Shown here piece by piece: positions 47,639 through 57,812 of a DNA stretch of 64,000 nt. Both the position numbers and the translations under genes were made by a program. Position 1 is the first letter of the stretch. Every line of letters begins with the position of its first letter. Origin of the DNA: Alphaproteobacteria bacterium (GTDB taxonomy: Bacteria > Pseudomonadota > Alphaproteobacteria > UBA6615); NCBI GenBank assembly GCA_002722515.1, contig PBMH01000041.1, positions 1 through 64,000 on the forward strand. Direction: 5' to 3'. The notes below the pieces were generated by a model, which worked only from the letters and a program-made list of their open reading frames with translations, was not told where the DNA came from and made no database searches.

Positions 47639-49132
47639 TTGATGCCTAGGCGAGCGTCCCCCATTAGCGGCCGGGCAGCGGTCGTGGATATAGGGTCAAA
47701 CTCGATTCGACTGGTAGTGTACCGTGATCGATCCCGAGCTGCTCCCGTCGTGTTCAACGAGCGCGTGACCTGCGGCATTGGCCGGGACGTCGCGGCAACC
47801 GGAAAACTTCATCCCGAGGGTGTTGCGACGGCGTTGGCGAATCTGCCGCGTTTCGCCGCCATTGTGAGGGCTATGGACATTGACGATACGGTGCTGGTTG
47901 CGACCGCGGCATCGCGCGAGGCGACCGACGGAGCTGATTTTCTTGTTCAGGTTGAGGCAATATTCGGGCTCAGGGTTACGCAGCTGGATGGTGAACAGGA
48001 AGCAAGGCTCGCTGCTGTCGGCGTGATAAGCGGCTTACCCTCAGCGCGTGGCATCGCCGCGGACCTCGGCGGTGGTAGCCTGGAATTGGCATGCATTGCG
48101 GATGGCAAAGTGGGCGATCACGGAAGTCTACCACTGGGACCGCTGCGCCTGGCGGCAGTAGACCATCAGGGTATACCCCTTGCGGGCTATATTGATGCCC
48201 AGCTAGGCCAGTTTGACTGGATTGGTGACGCTGTTGCGGACGGCGCAGTCCATGCGGTCGGTGGCGCCTGGCGTGCACTTGCCCGTCTGCACATGGTGCA
48301 GACCAAGTACCCGTTGAGGGTAATCCATAATTATCAGATGTCGGGTCGGGAGGCAGCAGAGTTTTGTCACGTCGTTAGTGGGTTGAGTGCTTCGAGTTTG
48401 TCGCGAATCAGTGTGGTACCGAAGGCACGCGCTCCTATATTATCGACGGCTGCACTGGTTATGGAACATTTGATCATGGCGTCCGGGGCAGAGACTGTCT
48501 CATTTTCCGCCAATGGCATCCGCGAGGGTTCGCAATATGAAGCGCTGGACGCCGACACGCAGGCTGCGGACCCACTGATTGTCGCCTGTGAGCAACTTGC
48601 GGCGCGGGAGAGCCGGTCTCTTGGCTCGGGCACCGCGCTGTTTAACTGGGTCGGTAGGCTATTCGAGGATGAGGATACGGGTCTGTGTCGGCTGCGCCGG
48701 GCGGCCTGCCTTTTGGCCGACATCGGCTGGCATGAGCACCCAGACTATAGGGCGGAGCAGGTTTATTTCCGTATACTACGCCTTCCGCTGATGGCGTTGA
48801 GTCATGTTGAAAAGACAATGATCGCGCTCGCAGTGTTTCGCCGGTACAGCGGTGCGAGGCGCGGCGCGACCCTGCGGGTTGCGAACGCGCTGCTGGGGCA
48901 GGAGGAGACAGACTGGTCGCGCCGGTTGGGGGCGGCGTTACGCTTGGCCGAAACCCTGACGGGTGGCAACTCTGTGTTGCTCCAAGGGACTCAGCTAAGG
49001 CTCGACGCGGAGCGTCTCACACTCAGCTTGGCAGCCGGGCAGGCCGACCTTTGTGGTGATCTCGTGCGTACCCGGTTTGGGGCACTGGCCAAGCTGTTCG
49101 ATGTCACCGGGGTCATCGAGAGCAACGACTAA
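47639..49132 (+). CDS. ppx: Ppx/GppA family exopolyphosphatase
   Basis: AVVDIGSNSIRLVVYRD, VATAASREATDGADFL, IAADLGGGSLELACI; directly follows ppk1. Confidence 0.93.
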   Translation: MMPRRASPISGRAAVVDIGSNSIRLVVYRDRSRAAPVVFNERVTCGIGRDVAATGKLHPEGVATALANLPRFAAIVRAMDIDDTVLVATAASREATDGADFLVQVEAIFGLRVTQLDGEQEARLAAVGVISGLPSARGIAADLGGGSLELACIADGKVGDHGSLPLGPLRLAAVDHQGIPLAGYIDAQLGQFDWIGDAVADGAVHAVGGAWRALARLHMVQTKYPLRVIHNYQMSGREAAEFCHVVSGLSASSLSRISVVPKARAPILSTAALVMEHLIMASGAETVSFSANGIREGSQYEALDADTQAADPLIVACEQLAARESRSLGSGTALFNWVGRLFEDEDTGLCRLRRAACLLADIGWHEHPDYRAEQVYFRILRLPLMALSHVEKTMIALAVFRRYSGARRGATLRVANALLGQEETDWSRRLGAALRLAETLTGGNSVLLQGTQLRLDAERLTLSLAAGQADLCGDLVRTRFGALAKLFDVTGVIESND

Positions 49133-49144
49133 GCGTGATCCGTG

Positions 49145-50329
49145 CTATTCTGCGGCACCCTCCGTCGCGGCCCGTTCGGGCGAGATTTCTATGATCTGAA
49201 CCTTACCATGGTTGGCTGCCAGCGCTATTTCACCCGCTTTTAGGCGCAGTGCGTCGTTGCCAAAGATATCTCGGCGCCATCCCTTTAGGGCGGGCACATC
49301 GGCATCACTGGCCGCCGCGATCGACTCCAGATCTGCGACCGTGGCGACAAGCTTCTGGGCGACCTGTCGAGTGTCGCATTTGAACTTAAGCAGTACCTTC
49401 AAAAGGTCCATCAACGCGCCTGTACCCGGCGGCAGGCTAACCGGTTCAGTAATCGTGGGCGCGCGATCATTGGGCATTGCCCGGCCCTCGGATATAGCTG
49501 CCAGAAGTCCTTGGCCGAGCCGTCCGCTCGCAAAGTTCTTCGGGATGCCGCGCATTCGCTGTAGGGAATGTTCGTCCTCGGGCGGGCGGGCGGCGATTTG
49601 GGCGAGCACGTCGTCGCGCATTAACCGGTTCCGCGGCAGATTACGGTCCATCGCCTCGCGGTCGCGCCACGCCGCGACGGCTTGGAGCATGGCTAGGTAC
49701 TTCGGTTGATTTCGCTTGGGCTTGAGCCGCCGCCAGCTTTCCTCGGGTACAACCTCGTAGATTTTGGGGTCGGCGACCTTGACCATCTCCTCCTCGATCC
49801 ATTCTAGGCGGCCACTCTTCTCTATTTGCCGACGCAGTTTCTCGTAGGCTGGGCGCAGATGTGTAACGTCTGCTAGCGCATATTCGAGCTGCGCATCCGT
49901 GAGTGGTCGCTGGGACCAGTCGGTGAATCGGCTACCTTTGTCCGGGCGCACATTGGTCAGTTTTGAAATCAGCGTCTCATAGCCGACCTGGTCGCCGAAG
50001 CCCGCGACCATCGCGGCTATCTGGGTGTCGAACAAGGGTTTGGGCGTGACCCCGCCCTCGTGATGAAAAATTTCGATGTCTTGCTTCGCCGCGTGCATCA
50101 CCTTGAGCACATTGTCGTTGCCGATTAGATCGTATAGTGGAGACAAATCGATACCGTCGGCCAACGGGTCAATGATCGCCTCGTCATCCGGCCCCGCGAC
50201 TTGGACCAGACAAAGGATTGGCCAGAAAGTGCTCTCGCGCATGAACTCTGTGTCGACGGTGACATAGTCCGCATCTGCCAGCCGACCGCACAGGGCGGCT
50301 AGGGCGTCAGTTTTGTTGATGATGTTCAT
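49145..50329 (-). CDS. rnd: Ribonuclease D
   Basis: YVTVDTEFMRESTFWPILCLVQVAG, KVMHAAKQDIEIF, DWSQRPLTDAQLEYALADVTHLRPAYEKL. Start trimmed to MNIINKT. Confidence 0.96.
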   Translation of the reverse strand: MNIINKTDALAALCGRLADADYVTVDTEFMRESTFWPILCLVQVAGPDDEAIIDPLADGIDLSPLYDLIGNDNVLKVMHAAKQDIEIFHHEGGVTPKPLFDTQIAAMVAGFGDQVGYETLISKLTNVRPDKGSRFTDWSQRPLTDAQLEYALADVTHLRPAYEKLRRQIEKSGRLEWIEEEMVKVADPKIYEVVPEESWRRLKPKRNQPKYLAMLQAVAAWRDREAMDRNLPRNRLMRDDVLAQIAARPPEDEHSLQRMRGIPKNFASGRLGQGLLAAISEGRAMPNDRAPTITEPVSLPPGTGALMDLLKVLLKFKCDTRQVAQKLVATVADLESIAAASDADVPALKGWRRDIFGNDALRLKAGEIALAANHGKVQIIEISPERAATEGAAE

Positions 50330-50478
50330 GGGCGGCTTTTCTACAGGGATTCGTGAGGGTCCGAAAGCACTCGCGAGTCTTGACATGTGTGGGCGATCCG
50401 TGGCCATTGGCGCGAATGGCGGCCCACGAGTTAAAAGGGTCCGATCCCAGCTTTTAACTAGTGTCTTCCGGACTACAC

Positions 50479-52275
50479 ATGCATCCCTATAGAACCCATA
50501 CCTGCGGCGAATTGCGCAATGAAAATGCCGGGGACATCGTTCGCCTGTCGGGCTGGGTCCACCGCAAGCGCGATCATGGCAACCTTCTATTCGTTGACCT
50601 ACGTGACCAGTATGGCATCACCCAGTGCGTGATCGACACCTCCAGCCCGATTTTCGCGACGGTTGAGGGCGCAAGGCTGGAGTCCGTAGTAACGGTTACT
50701 GGTCCAGTGGTGCTCCGTTCTGAGGCGACAGTGAATCCGAGTTTACCAACGGGCGCTGTTGAGGTTGGCATCGATGTTATAAATGTCGAGAACAGCGCTG
50801 ACATGCTCCCGCTACAGGTGAATTCTGACGAGGATACTGGCGAGGATATCCGCCTGCGGTATCGTTACCTTGACCTGCGTCGCGAGAAGGTTGCGCGCAA
50901 CATACTGCTACGCAACGACGTTATCGCGTCGATACGTCGGCGCATGATCGAGGCCAATTTTAAGGAATTCCAGACCCCGATCTTGACGGCGTCGTCACCC
51001 GAGGGTGCGCGCGACTATTTGGTGCCTTCACGTCTGCATCCGGGCAAGTTCTACGCGCTGCCCCAGGCTCCTCAGCAGTTTAAACAGCTGTTGATGGTTG
51101 CCGGATTCGACAAGTATTTTCAAATCGCACCCTGTTTTCGTGACGAAGACGCGCGGGCTGACCGCTCGCCGGGCGAATTCTACCAGCTCGATTTTGAGAT
51201 GGCATATTCCACCCAGGATGACGTTTTCAACGCTATCGAACCGGTGATTGCTGGCGTTTTCGAGGAGTTTGCGGGGTTCGGCCGGGACGAACCCTGGTCG
51301 GTAACTGCGACGCCGTTTCCGCGTATTCCCTACGCCGAATCAATTCTCAAATACGGCAGCGATAAACCCGACTTGCGCAATCCAATTGAGATCGCGGATG
51401 TCGCTGAGGTGTTCGACGGTTCAGATTTCAAGATATTTTCGAAGTTGGTGGGTATGGGTGGCACCGTGCGTGCCATTCCTGCGCCACGCGGTGGGTCGCA
51501 GCCGCGCAGCTGGTATGACAAGCTTAACGATTGGGCCCGCGAAGAAGGGGCGCCGGGACTCGGATACATAATCCTTGAGGACGGCGAGGGAAAGGGACCG
51601 ATCTCCAAATTCGTCGCCGGTGAGCGCCTTGCGAGGCTAAAGGAACTGGCGGGGTTGGAAGACGGTGACGCGGTATTTTTCTCAGCCGGTGAAGCAGGCG
51701 AAGCAGCAGAGCTGGCGGGCAAGGCACGTACCAAGATCGGCGAAGACCTCGATCTAATTCCGACCGGGCGCTACGACTTTTGCTGGATTGTTGATTACCC
51801 GATGTTCGAGAAAGACAAGGACACGGGTAAAATCAAATTCTCGCACAACCCTTTCTCCATGCCCCAGGGCGAGATGGCTGCACTTGATGTCGACGATCCC
51901 CTGGATGTGCTCGCCTACCAGTACGACATAGTTTGTAATGGCGTGGAACTGTCATCAGGTGCGATCCGGAATCACCGACCGGATATTATGCTCAAGGCTT
52001 TCGAGATTGCAGGTTATAATCGGGAGACCGTGGAGCGTGAATTCGCTGGTATGTTCAACGCCTTCCGCTACGGAGCACCTCCACATGGCGGGTCTGCGCC
52101 GGGCATCGATCGCATTGTGATGCTGATAGCCGACGAGCCTAATATTCGTGAGGTCATAGCCTTTCCTATGAACCAGCGCGCCGAAGACTTGATGATGGGT
52201 GCCCCTGCCGAAGTGGATGACACGCGGCTACATGAACTGCACCTAAAGAAGTTGCCAACCAAGGGAGGCAAGTAA
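50479..52275 (+). CDS. aspS: Aspartate--tRNA(Asp/Asn) ligase
   Basis: [86 protein letters not shown]. Confidence 0.97.
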   Translation: MHPYRTHTCGELRNENAGDIVRLSGWVHRKRDHGNLLFVDLRDQYGITQCVIDTSSPIFATVEGARLESVVTVTGPVVLRSEATVNPSLPTGAVEVGIDVINVENSADMLPLQVNSDEDTGEDIRLRYRYLDLRREKVARNILLRNDVIASIRRRMIEANFKEFQTPILTASSPEGARDYLVPSRLHPGKFYALPQAPQQFKQLLMVAGFDKYFQIAPCFRDEDARADRSPGEFYQLDFEMAYSTQDDVFNAIEPVIAGVFEEFAGFGRDEPWSVTATPFPRIPYAESILKYGSDKPDLRNPIEIADVAEVFDGSDFKIFSKLVGMGGTVRAIPAPRGGSQPRSWYDKLNDWAREEGAPGLGYIILEDGEGKGPISKFVAGERLARLKELAGLEDGDAVFFSAGEAGEAAELAGKARTKIGEDLDLIPTGRYDFCWIVDYPMFEKDKDTGKIKFSHNPFSMPQGEMAALDVDDPLDVLAYQYDIVCNGVELSSGAIRNHRPDIMLKAFEIAGYNRETVEREFAGMFNAFRYGAPPHGGSAPGIDRIVMLIADEPNIREVIAFPMNQRAEDLMMGAPAEVDDTRLHELHLKKLPTKGGK

Positions 52276-52284
52276 CGGGTTTCC

Positions 52285-53088
52285 ATGAAAATTACCCTCA
52301 ACAATATTGATTTTCGCTATGAGCTGGACGGGCCCGAGGGTGCTCCGTGGATCATATTTTCGAACTCTCTGACCACTGATGTGACCATGTGGGACACCGA
52401 GGTGGCGCAGCTTGCCGACCGGTACCGCATTCTGCGCTACGATACTCGAGGCCATGGACAGACGTCTGCACCGGAAGGCCCCTACAGCTTCGAATTGTTG
52501 GTCGGCGATGTCATCGCACTGATGGATGCAGTCGGCGCGGATTGCGCTCATTATGTAGGGCTGTCGCTAGGTGGTATGACCGGGCTTGGTATGGCTATCG
52601 AGCATGGGGACCGTCTGCTTAGCTTGGCGGCGTGTGACGCACGACCGTTTGCGGACCCGGAATGGGCGGCCCCCTGGGTCGATCGCATCGCACTGGCCCA
52701 CGATAAAGGTATGGAGGCCTTGGTGGAGCCCACGGTAGCCCGCTGGTTTACAGAGGCCTTTCAGGCTGAGGCGGCCAATGCTCCGGTGCTGGATCACGTG
52801 CGGCGGATGATCCGAGAGACCTCCGTCGAGGGCTATATGGGTTGCGCCGGTGCACTCCAAGGCCTCAACTATCTACCTCGGTTGGGTGAGATCTTCGTGC
52901 CAAGTCTGTTTATGACTGGCAAGTTTGACGGCAGTACACCGCCGGCGGCCTCTCGGCAGATGCATGCCGCCGTACCGGGCTCGCAATGCGTGATCTTGGA
53001 TCCGGCCTCGCACATCTCTAACCTTGAGAACCCAACCGATTTCGATACGGCGCTGTTTGCCCATATCGAGGCGGCGCAAAACCGGTAA
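52285..53088 (+). CDS. Alpha/beta hydrolase, 3-oxoadipate enol-lactonase-like
   Basis: WIIFSNSLTTDVTMWDTEVAQLADRYRILRYDTRGHGQTSAPEGPYS, nucleophile elbow YVGLSLGGMTGLGMA. Confidence 0.85.
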   Translation: MKITLNNIDFRYELDGPEGAPWIIFSNSLTTDVTMWDTEVAQLADRYRILRYDTRGHGQTSAPEGPYSFELLVGDVIALMDAVGADCAHYVGLSLGGMTGLGMAIEHGDRLLSLAACDARPFADPEWAAPWVDRIALAHDKGMEALVEPTVARWFTEAFQAEAANAPVLDHVRRMIRETSVEGYMGCAGALQGLNYLPRLGEIFVPSLFMTGKFDGSTPPAASRQMHAAVPGSQCVILDPASHISNLENPTDFDTALFAHIEAAQNR

Positions 53089-53101
53089 ACCTTGAGGAGA
53101 G

Positions 53102-53674
53102 GTGAGTATGCCAAGGGAGGTTCCTATGCCCTCAGCCCCCCGCCTGCGTCATGTGGGTGTCTATACGACTGAGCTGGACGCAATGGTTGCGTTTTACACC
53201 GACGTAATGGGCCTGACGGTCACGGACAGGGGCGTGTATGGCGACACGGAGCAGCGCATTGTTTTCCTGTCGAGTAATCCGACTGAGCATCATGAGTTTG
53301 TACTCGCAGACCCGCCAGCCGACGCTGGCGCTACTGCCCAAGTGCAGCAGATGTCCTTCCTGCTCAATGATCTCGACGCCCTGCGCGACCTCCATAGAGA
53401 GCTTGTGGCCAGCGGGGTCGAAATTAACCGGATGATAACCCATGGTAATTCTTGGTCGATATATTTTCAGGACCCGGGTGGCAACCGCTTGGAGTGCTAC
53501 GTCCATACGCCGTGGTACGTTACCCAGCCTCACGCCCACCCGTTCGACTTGTCACAGTCCAACGATGCCATCATGGCTATGACCGAAGCCCATTGCCGCG
53601 ATGTTGCGGGCTTCATGTCAGCTGCGAAATGGGAGGCAAAGATGGTGAAGGCTATGAATGATGGAGGTTCGTAA
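53102..53674 (+). CDS. VOC family (extradiol dioxygenase/glyoxalase fold) protein
   Basis: LRHVGVYTTELDAMVAFYTDVMGLTVTDRG, HHEFVLADPP, SIYFQDPGGNRLECYVHTPWY. Confidence 0.87.
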   Translation: MSMPREVPMPSAPRLRHVGVYTTELDAMVAFYTDVMGLTVTDRGVYGDTEQRIVFLSSNPTEHHEFVLADPPADAGATAQVQQMSFLLNDLDALRDLHRELVASGVEINRMITHGNSWSIYFQDPGGNRLECYVHTPWYVTQPHAHPFDLSQSNDAIMAMTEAHCRDVAGFMSAAKWEAKMVKAMNDGGS

Positions 53675-53787
53675 ACGGTCTTCCGGATGCAGAATGGCAG
53701 GTTCGTTGAATCAATATTGAACCGGTGACCTGTGCCGAGACCGTAGCCGTTCATACATCTGCCGTAATTGGATTTATACTCAGCGCC

Positions 53788-54276
53788 ATGCGAAGGATGT
53801 GGACGAAATTTTTAACTTTGATCGGGGCGTGCATTGCGTTCCTAGGAGCAGCAACGTCGGCTCAGGGACCCGCATTCGTGCAGGCATATCTGCAGCGCCT
53901 CGGCGGGCATATTGATGAGGCGCAGCGCACGCTCTCTGAACTTTCCGGCGGGAGCACTGCACAACTGGTCGGGGACGTAGTCGCGCGCGACCGGCTCGTT
54001 GGCGCCTTTGCAGGTCGTCTGGCTGAGCTGGAGGCCTCGCGTGGCGCTGTTGAGAAAGCCCCGGCGCTATGGCGACCTTTTTCGTTAGTCCTGAATGGGG
54101 ATCGCGAGATTATTGTGGCGACCGCGGGGGACTATACCCCTAACATGCCGCTGGACGCGGGGAGCCTAGTCTACGCCTTAGGCGGTCTGTTCTTTGGTTG
54201 GGCCGTCTGGGCGCTCTTGCAGTGGCCGGCGAGGGCCAGTTTTCGCCACCGACGGTTGCGTTGCAAGGTTGTCTGA
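53788..54276 (+). CDS. DUF2937-like membrane protein
   Basis: N-terminal TM then GPAFVQAYLQRLGGHIDEAQRTL, C-terminal TM YALGGLFFGWAVWALLQWP. Pattern match only. Confidence 0.6.
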   Translation: MRRMWTKFLTLIGACIAFLGAATSAQGPAFVQAYLQRLGGHIDEAQRTLSELSGGSTAQLVGDVVARDRLVGAFAGRLAELEASRGAVEKAPALWRPFSLVLNGDREIIVATAGDYTPNMPLDAGSLVYALGGLFFGWAVWALLQWPARASFRHRRLRCKVV

Positions 54277-54343
54277 ACGCTAGCCACGGCGGATGCCGAG
54301 CCTATATTATGCAGCGAATATAAGCTTGTTCGGGGGGTATTTC

Positions 54344-55327
54344 ATGCGCGCAGCATTCTATGACCGGCTGGGTTCGGCTAACGAAGTCTTAACGGTGGGC
54401 GAGCAGCCTACGCCGGAGCCAGGGCCTGGCGAAGTTCGCGTGCGGCTCGTGACGTCGGGCGTCAACCCGTCTGACTGGAAGGCGCGGCTTCGTGGCCGGG
54501 GCGGAGATATTCCCTTTCCACTAATTATTCCCCACAGCGACGGCGCAGGGATAATCGACGCCGTTGGTGACGGTATAGATGACGGTCGTGTTGGTAGAGA
54601 AGTCTGGCTTATGAACGGACAGTGGCAGCGACCTTTTGGGACGTCGGCGGAATATATCTGTATGCCCGAAAAGTATGTCATTGATCTGCCTGGAGGTACC
54701 GACATGGTCGAGGCGGCGTGCTTCGGCATTCCTTTTCTCACGGCGCATCGAGCAGTGATGTTTGATGGTGATGTAGCGGGTCAGACGATTCTCGTTCAGG
54801 GTGGTGCGGGCGCAGTCGGCGATCATGCGGTTCAAGTGGCCAAGGCCAACGGCGCGCGAGTGATCACTACAGTCAGTTCCGACGAGAAGGATGCCCATGT
54901 GCGCATAGCCGGCGCCGATGAGGTGGTGAATTATCGAACTGAGGATGTGCCATCTCGAATTCTCGAGTTAACCGACGGAAACGGTGTTGATCGAATAGTG
55001 GAGTTGAACCTGTCGGCAAACGCTCCGAGCTATGGTCAGATTCTGGCGCCGCGCGGGACCGTTATCATCTACGGCACAGTTGATATGATGGCTAGCGTTC
55101 CGGCTCAGGACTTCATCGTCAAGGGCGCAAACCTCAAATGGTTTATCGTTTATTCTATCACCGATGCAGAGCGTGATGAAGGCGTCGCGGCACTCAACAA
55201 GATGCTCGCAGAGGGCAGTCTAAAGACATGCATTGCGGCGCGTTTTTCCCTTGAGGAGATCGTTGCGGCTCATGAAATGGTAGAGGCCGCCAAACATATC
55301 GGCAATGTAGTTCTCGATATAGGTTAG
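54344..55327 (+). CDS. Quinone oxidoreductase / MDR family protein (paralog of 19786-20769)
   Basis: MRAAFYDRLGSANEVLTVGEQPTPEPGPGEVRVRL, VQGGAGAVGDHAVQVAK, FSLEEIVAAHEMVEAAKHIGNVVLDI. Confidence 0.87.
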   Translation: MRAAFYDRLGSANEVLTVGEQPTPEPGPGEVRVRLVTSGVNPSDWKARLRGRGGDIPFPLIIPHSDGAGIIDAVGDGIDDGRVGREVWLMNGQWQRPFGTSAEYICMPEKYVIDLPGGTDMVEAACFGIPFLTAHRAVMFDGDVAGQTILVQGGAGAVGDHAVQVAKANGARVITTVSSDEKDAHVRIAGADEVVNYRTEDVPSRILELTDGNGVDRIVELNLSANAPSYGQILAPRGTVIIYGTVDMMASVPAQDFIVKGANLKWFIVYSITDAERDEGVAALNKMLAEGSLKTCIAARFSLEEIVAAHEMVEAAKHIGNVVLDIG

Positions 55328-55423
55328 CTGTTGCCGCCGCCGCTGCCGCAAAAAGTAAGAGTTGAGTGCACATTGGTTTCAAGGGCACCTAGAAGTGGGT
55401 GGTTTATGCGTCGGTGTTGCCTA

Positions 55424-55440
55424 GTTCCCGGACCGGGAAC
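55424..55440. repeat. 17-bp palindrome GTTCCCGG-A-CCGGGAAC
   Basis: Perfect 8-bp inverted arms with a 1-nt centre in the intergenic region upstream of the eipB-like gene. Confidence 0.6.
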
Positions 55441-55563
55441 ATATGGCAGCTATGGGGAATGGCCGATGTCCGCTATGCCAGAGCGGCGGTGTCACAGCTG
55501 ATACCGCTGAACTAGCCCGTTGGCCCGGAGGCCGCGTGGTAAGGCATAACTTGGCGTATTGCA

Positions 55564-55583
55564 AGAATTCGCCGCAGAATTCT
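55564..55583 (+). promoter_or_regulatory. Inverted repeat AGAATTC-GCCGCA-GAATTCT immediately upstream of the eipB-like CDS
   Basis: Perfect 7-bp arms about 19 nt upstream of the start codon. Confidence 0.4.
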
Positions 55584-55601
55584 GTTTAGGATAGACTCAT
55601 C

Positions 55602-56444
55602 ATGGCCTTCGAGATCAAAGCAGTTTGCAACCTGCTTGCAGGGGTGCTGTTTTTAATTTTTCTTTCGACCAAAATTTCTGGGGCGGTGGCGGTTAGCCAT
55701 GCATCCCACCGCGCCTTCTATGCAATAAGTATTAGCCACGTTGCGGTAGAATCAAACATCGTTGACGCGCGCGGTCGAATGGTTGTCGAATGGCGCGATG
55801 ACTGCGACGGTTGGTCATCCAGTCAGCGTCTCGCAGTTAGCATGGCGCCAAGGGATGGTGAACCGGTGACCTCAGAGGTCATGATGACGAGTTTCGAAAC
55901 CTTTGACGGGAAGCTATTCAGTTTCGATTCCGAAACCCGTATCGGTGGCGAGATTGTGGAGGCGGTGAAAGGCTTCGCGGAACGTGACGGACGGGGCAAG
56001 CCGGGGCGCGCTATCTACAAGGTTCCGAATGGAGTGATCGTTGACCTTCCGGCCGATACGGTGTTTCCCTTTGAGCATACGATCGCTGTGATTGAGGCTG
56101 CTAAGCAGGGCCAATCTCGAGCGTTCAGTCACTATTTTGACGGGTCTCAGCCGGAGGATTCGCCGATGGCAGCAAATTCGCTTATTCTTGGCGAGGCGCG
56201 TGATGCATCCGACGGCGGCCAGAACGGTTTTGGCGGAATAAGTCAACACAAGTGGTGGGCGGTTCGTCTTGCGATGTTTGCTAACGACGACGCCAAGCGT
56301 CCGACCGAACAGCCGGAGTTCGAGATGACACAGCTTCTGCAGGACAATGGTGTTGTCCGTCAGTTCGAGTTTGACTATGGAGAATTTTCGTTGGTTGCCG
56401 CGTTGGTCGCTATTGAGAAAATAGATTCGCCGCCTTGTAACTGA
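55602..56444 (+). CDS. EipB/DUF1849 family periplasmic envelope-integrity protein
   Basis: Signal peptide; SHASHRAFYAISI, GRMVVEWRDDCDGWSSSQRLAV, HTIAVIEAAKQGQSRAFSHYFDGSQP, C-terminal PPCN, compatible with the conserved Cys pair of the family. Confidence 0.85.
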   Translation: MAFEIKAVCNLLAGVLFLIFLSTKISGAVAVSHASHRAFYAISISHVAVESNIVDARGRMVVEWRDDCDGWSSSQRLAVSMAPRDGEPVTSEVMMTSFETFDGKLFSFDSETRIGGEIVEAVKGFAERDGRGKPGRAIYKVPNGVIVDLPADTVFPFEHTIAVIEAAKQGQSRAFSHYFDGSQPEDSPMAANSLILGEARDASDGGQNGFGGISQHKWWAVRLAMFANDDAKRPTEQPEFEMTQLLQDNGVVRQFEFDYGEFSLVAALVAIEKIDSPPCN

Positions 56445-56483
56445 GGCATGGCGTATAGCTAAAGCGTCGATAGCGAGGCCATT

Positions 56484-57812
56484 TCAGCGCCTAGTAGATT
56501 TAGTGTTTGCCGGTTTCTTTCGTTTCGGGATTGTTCGGCCCTTAACAATAGCGTCGTTGCCCAGCTTACTGCGCACTTGGTCAATGACAGCCTCAACACG
56601 TTTGCGGTGATAGAAATCCGGATCGGCAAGGTCAGGCGGGTCGGCCTCCAGTGGGTCGGTGAAGTTCGACAAGCCCACACCTATCAGCCGGAACTTGCTT
56701 CCCGCCGGTGCGGCGTCGACCGCTCGGTCGAGCAGAGGGATAGCAGCGCGGAAGAGTGTTTCGGCAAGTTGCGTTGGAGTTGGCAGAGCCTGGGATCGCG
56801 TCAGGGTCTTGAAAGTAGATGACTTTAATTTGATTGTTACCGTACGACCTGCAAGGTCACGCGCTTTTATCCGATCGGTCACCTTTTCGCAAAGTGGCCA
56901 CAATCTCTGGGCCAGAATTTCGCGATCGCCAATATCTTCAAAGAACGTATTTTCGTTCGATAAGCTCTTAGGCCCGGAATGTGGTTTCACTCTGCGATGA
57001 TCTTCACCGCGGCTGAAACGCGCCAGACGTTGCCCGATCGCCCCGTAGCGTTTGACCAGCTGGGCTTCGTCTTGGATCCGTAATTGCCCGATCGTCTGCA
57101 AACCATCGGAAACTAGTTTCCTGTGCAGCGCTTTTCCAACCCCCCAAATTCGCGCTACCGGTAGCGTGTCCAGATAGTCTAACGCCTCATTTTCACCGAT
57201 GACGGCGAAGCCACGCGGCTTGTTAATGTCTGATGCTAGTTTGGCTAAGAATTTATTGTAGCTTAGGCCGATCGAGGCCGTGACACCGATCTCGCGTTCG
57301 ATGCGGTCTACTAAGTGGATCAGGGATTTTGCGGGCGTGGCATTGTGCAGCCGCTCTGTACCAGTGAGATCCAGGAAGGCCTCGTCAATGGATAGCGGCT
57401 CGACGAGGGGCGTCATGCTGTTCATGAGGTGGCGGATTTGCCGCCCGACCGCGCTGTATTTGTCTATGTCTGGTCTGATCACTTTCGCATCGGGGCAGAG
57501 TTGCAGTGCCTTAAACATTGGCATGGCAGAGTGGACCCCTTTTATGCGGGCGACATAGCAGGCCGCCGAAACTACGCCGCGGCGCCCGCCGCCAATAATG
57601 ACTGGCTTGTCGCGAAGGGAAGGGTTGTCACGTTTTTCCACGCTAGCATAGAAAGCATCGCAGTCGATGTGCGCGATCGACAACATGTCGAGTTCTTCAT
57701 GGAAGAGTATGCGAGGGGTAGCGCAGCTTGGGCAGCGGCGTGCCCCCACCGGCACGTCGCCCGCACAGTCACGGCATAAGCCGTCGGGCATGTACCGGGA
57801 TGTAGCATTCAC
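56484..57812 (-). CDS. dinB: DNA polymerase IV (Y family) with N-terminal zinc-ribbon-like extension
   Basis: IAHIDCDAFYASVEKRDNPSLRDKPVIIGGGRRGVVSAACYVAR, SIDEAFLDLTG, ASIGLSYNKFLAKLASDINKP; N-terminal CRDC...CPSC. Confidence 0.96.
   Translation of the reverse strand: MNATSRYMPDGLCRDCAGDVPVGARRCPSCATPRILFHEELDMLSIAHIDCDAFYASVEKRDNPSLRDKPVIIGGGRRGVVSAACYVARIKGVHSAMPMFKALQLCPDAKVIRPDIDKYSAVGRQIRHLMNSMTPLVEPLSIDEAFLDLTGTERLHNATPAKSLIHLVDRIEREIGVTASIGLSYNKFLAKLASDINKPRGFAVIGENEALDYLDTLPVARIWGVGKALHRKLVSDGLQTIGQLRIQDEAQLVKRYGAIGQRLARFSRGEDHRRVKPHSGPKSLSNENTFFEDIGDREILAQRLWPLCEKVTDRIKARDLAGRTVTIKLKSSTFKTLTRSQALPTPTQLAETLFRAAIPLLDRAVDAAPAGSKFRLIGVGLSNFTDPLEADPPDLADPDFYHRKRVEAVIDQVRSKLGNDAIVKGRTIPKRKKPANTKSTRR

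Noticed and set aside
55424-55440. Palindrome as an SOS (LexA) box
   Set aside because: The alphaproteobacterial LexA site is a GTTC-N7-GTTC direct repeat. This is an inverted repeat with different spacing.
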